The notes under the pieces are model-generated. The model made no database searches and was not told the origin of the DNA. It saw only the letters and a program-made list of their open reading frames with translations. Position numbers and translations under genes: made by a program. A stretch of DNA of 64,000 bases from Flavobacterium subsaxonicum WB 4.1-42 = DSM 21790 (GTDB lineage Bacteria > Bacteroidota > Bacteroidia > Flavobacteriales > Flavobacteriaceae), in the NCBI RefSeq assembly GCF_000422725.1, contig NZ_AUGP01000018.1, positions 186,001 through 250,000 of the forward strand, given 5' to 3'. The first letter of the stretch is position 1; each line of letters begins with the position of its first letter. Below are positions 63,096 to 64,000 of this stretch, piece after piece.

Positions 63096-64000
63096 AAAAG
63101 AGGATTCTTGTTACTGGCGGAGCAGGCTTTATAGGGTCGCATTTATGCACGAGGCTTTTAAATGAAGGAAATGAAGTAATTTCCTTAGATAACTATTTTA
63201 CAGGCTCTAAAAAAAACATAGTTCACTTGTTAGATAACCCTTATTTTGAAATGATAAGGCATGATGTAACAGAACCTTTTTTTATTGAAGTAGACGAAAT
63301 TTATAACCTTGCATGCCCTGCAAGCCCGGTACATTATCAATACAACCCTATCAAGACCATGAAAACATCGGTTATGGGGGCTATTAATATGCTTGGCCTT
63401 GCTAAAAGGGTTAATGCAAAGGTGTTTCAGGCAAGTACCAGCGAGGTGTATGGAGACCCGGCAGAGCATCCGCAAAGGGAGTCGTACTGGGGTAATGTTA
63501 ACCCAATAGGTATCCGTTCGTGCTATGATGAAGGTAAACGCGCTGCCGAAACTTTGTTTATGGACTATCATAACCAAAACAATGTAGATGTAAAAATTGT
63601 AAGGATTTTTAATACATATGGACCAAATATGAACCCAGAAGACGGGCGTGTGGTTTCTAACTTTATCGTTCAGGCTCTTAAAGGTGAAGATATTACTATT
63701 TTTGGCGATGGGCAGCAAACAAGGTCATTTCAATATGTAGATGATTTGGTAGAAGGTTTTATAAGGTTAATGGATACCCCTAAAGGTTTTACCGGGCCGG
63801 TTAATATTGGTAACCCGTACGAGTTTACGATGCTGGAGCTGGCAAAAAATGTTATAGAACTTACAGGTTCGTCTTCTAAGCTTACCTTTATGCCATTGCC
63901 GCAAGATGACCCAAAACAAAGGCAGCCGGACATTTCTCTTGCTAAAAAAGAGTTGGATTGGGAGCCAAAAGTTCAGTTAAGAGAAGGTTTGGTTAAAACC
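63092..64000 (+). CDS. uxs: UDP-glucuronate decarboxylase (UDP-xylose synthase), 5' part
   Basis: The gene runs off the window: 303 codons are visible from the ATG at 63092, with no stop. The enzyme oxidises and decarboxylates UDP-glucuronate to UDP-xylose. It shows [17 protein letters not shown] (about 6-22), the [20 protein letters not shown] motif specific for UXS (about 73-92), the catalytic STSEVYGDP (about 116-124) and the Tyr/Lys of YDEGKRAAE (about 147-155). UXS proteins of bacteria are 310-320 residues, so only a few codons are missing. The ugd gene at 34658 provides its substrate. Confidence 0.95.
   Translation, partial: MKKRILVTGGAGFIGSHLCTRLLNEGNEVISLDNYFTGSKKNIVHLLDNPYFEMIRHDVTEPFFIEVDEIYNLACPASPVHYQYNPIKTMKTSVMGAINMLGLAKRVNAKVFQASTSEVYGDPAEHPQRESYWGNVNPIGIRSCYDEGKRAAETLFMDYHNQNNVDVKIVRIFNTYGPNMNPEDGRVVSNFIVQALKGEDITIFGDGQQTRSFQYVDDLVEGFIRLMDTPKGFTGPVNIGNPYEFTMLELAKNVIELTGSSSKLTFMPLPQDDPKQRQPDISLAKKELDWEPKVQLREGLVKT

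Overview
The window comes from a member of the Bacteroidota, almost certainly a Flavobacteriaceae (Flavobacterium-like) chromosome. The reasons are visible in the sequence: low GC, no Shine-Dalgarno sequences, many promoters with the TAnnTTTG -7 box of this phylum, C-terminal type IX secretion (T9SS) sorting domains on several surface proteins, CarboxypepD_reg-like and LytS/LytTR families, and the order rpsK-rpsD-rpoA-rplQ-carA-eno.

Layout. (1) 1-5130: the end of the ribosomal/RNA polymerase operon (rpsK partial, rpsD, rpoA, rplQ), then carA and enolase, each unit closed by a clear hairpin terminator. (2) 5131-12763: a two-component system (TPR histidine kinase plus LytTR response regulator) followed by two paralogous leucine-rich T9SS surface proteins. 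Identical 9-bp direct repeats with a 21-bp period lie exactly 29 nt upstream of the -7 box, both before the kinase gene and before the first surface protein. This is a strong candidate operator for the regulator. (3) 12764-20279: citrate synthase, a pair of related small exported proteins, a gingipain-like C25 protease with a T9SS tail, an arginine deiminase-like hydrolase next to a CtlX-type citrulline hydrolase, and an Rrf2 regulator. (4) 20280-23634: a repeat-filled intergenic region and the assimilatory sulfate operon cysH-cysD-cysN. (5) 23646-32095: assorted genes, namely MarC and two unknown neighbours, an exported intradiol dioxygenase-like protein, a GldH-like lipoprotein, a pirin-like protein, a CoA-binding protein, a sodium/solute symporter and recR.

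(6) 32260-64000 (continuing past the window): a large surface polysaccharide cluster, all on the + strand. Precursor genes would supply UDP-GalNAc/UDP-GalNAcA (4-epimerase and dehydrogenase), UDP-glucuronate (ugd), UDP-xylose (UDP-glucuronate decarboxylase at the edge), dTDP-4-keto-6-deoxyglucose (rfbB, rfbA), GDP-mannose (manC) and GDP-fucose (gmd, fcl). Assembly genes include a Wzx-type flippase, a separate MsbA/PglK-like ABC exporter, two Wzy/ligase-like polytopic proteins, at least nine glycosyltransferases, two pyruvyltransferase-family proteins, three hexapeptide acyltransferases and one membrane acyltransferase. No initiating phosphoglycosyltransferase, Wza or Wzc homologue lies in the window.

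Most of the window is recognisable biology. The most informative non-coding signal is the pair of identically spaced LytTR-type repeats. The least explained genes are the jelly-roll-like protein at 46228, the GT-A-like protein at 50752, the small proteins at 14317, 14915, 23646, 24826 and 27992, and the stacked repeats at 20305-20540.
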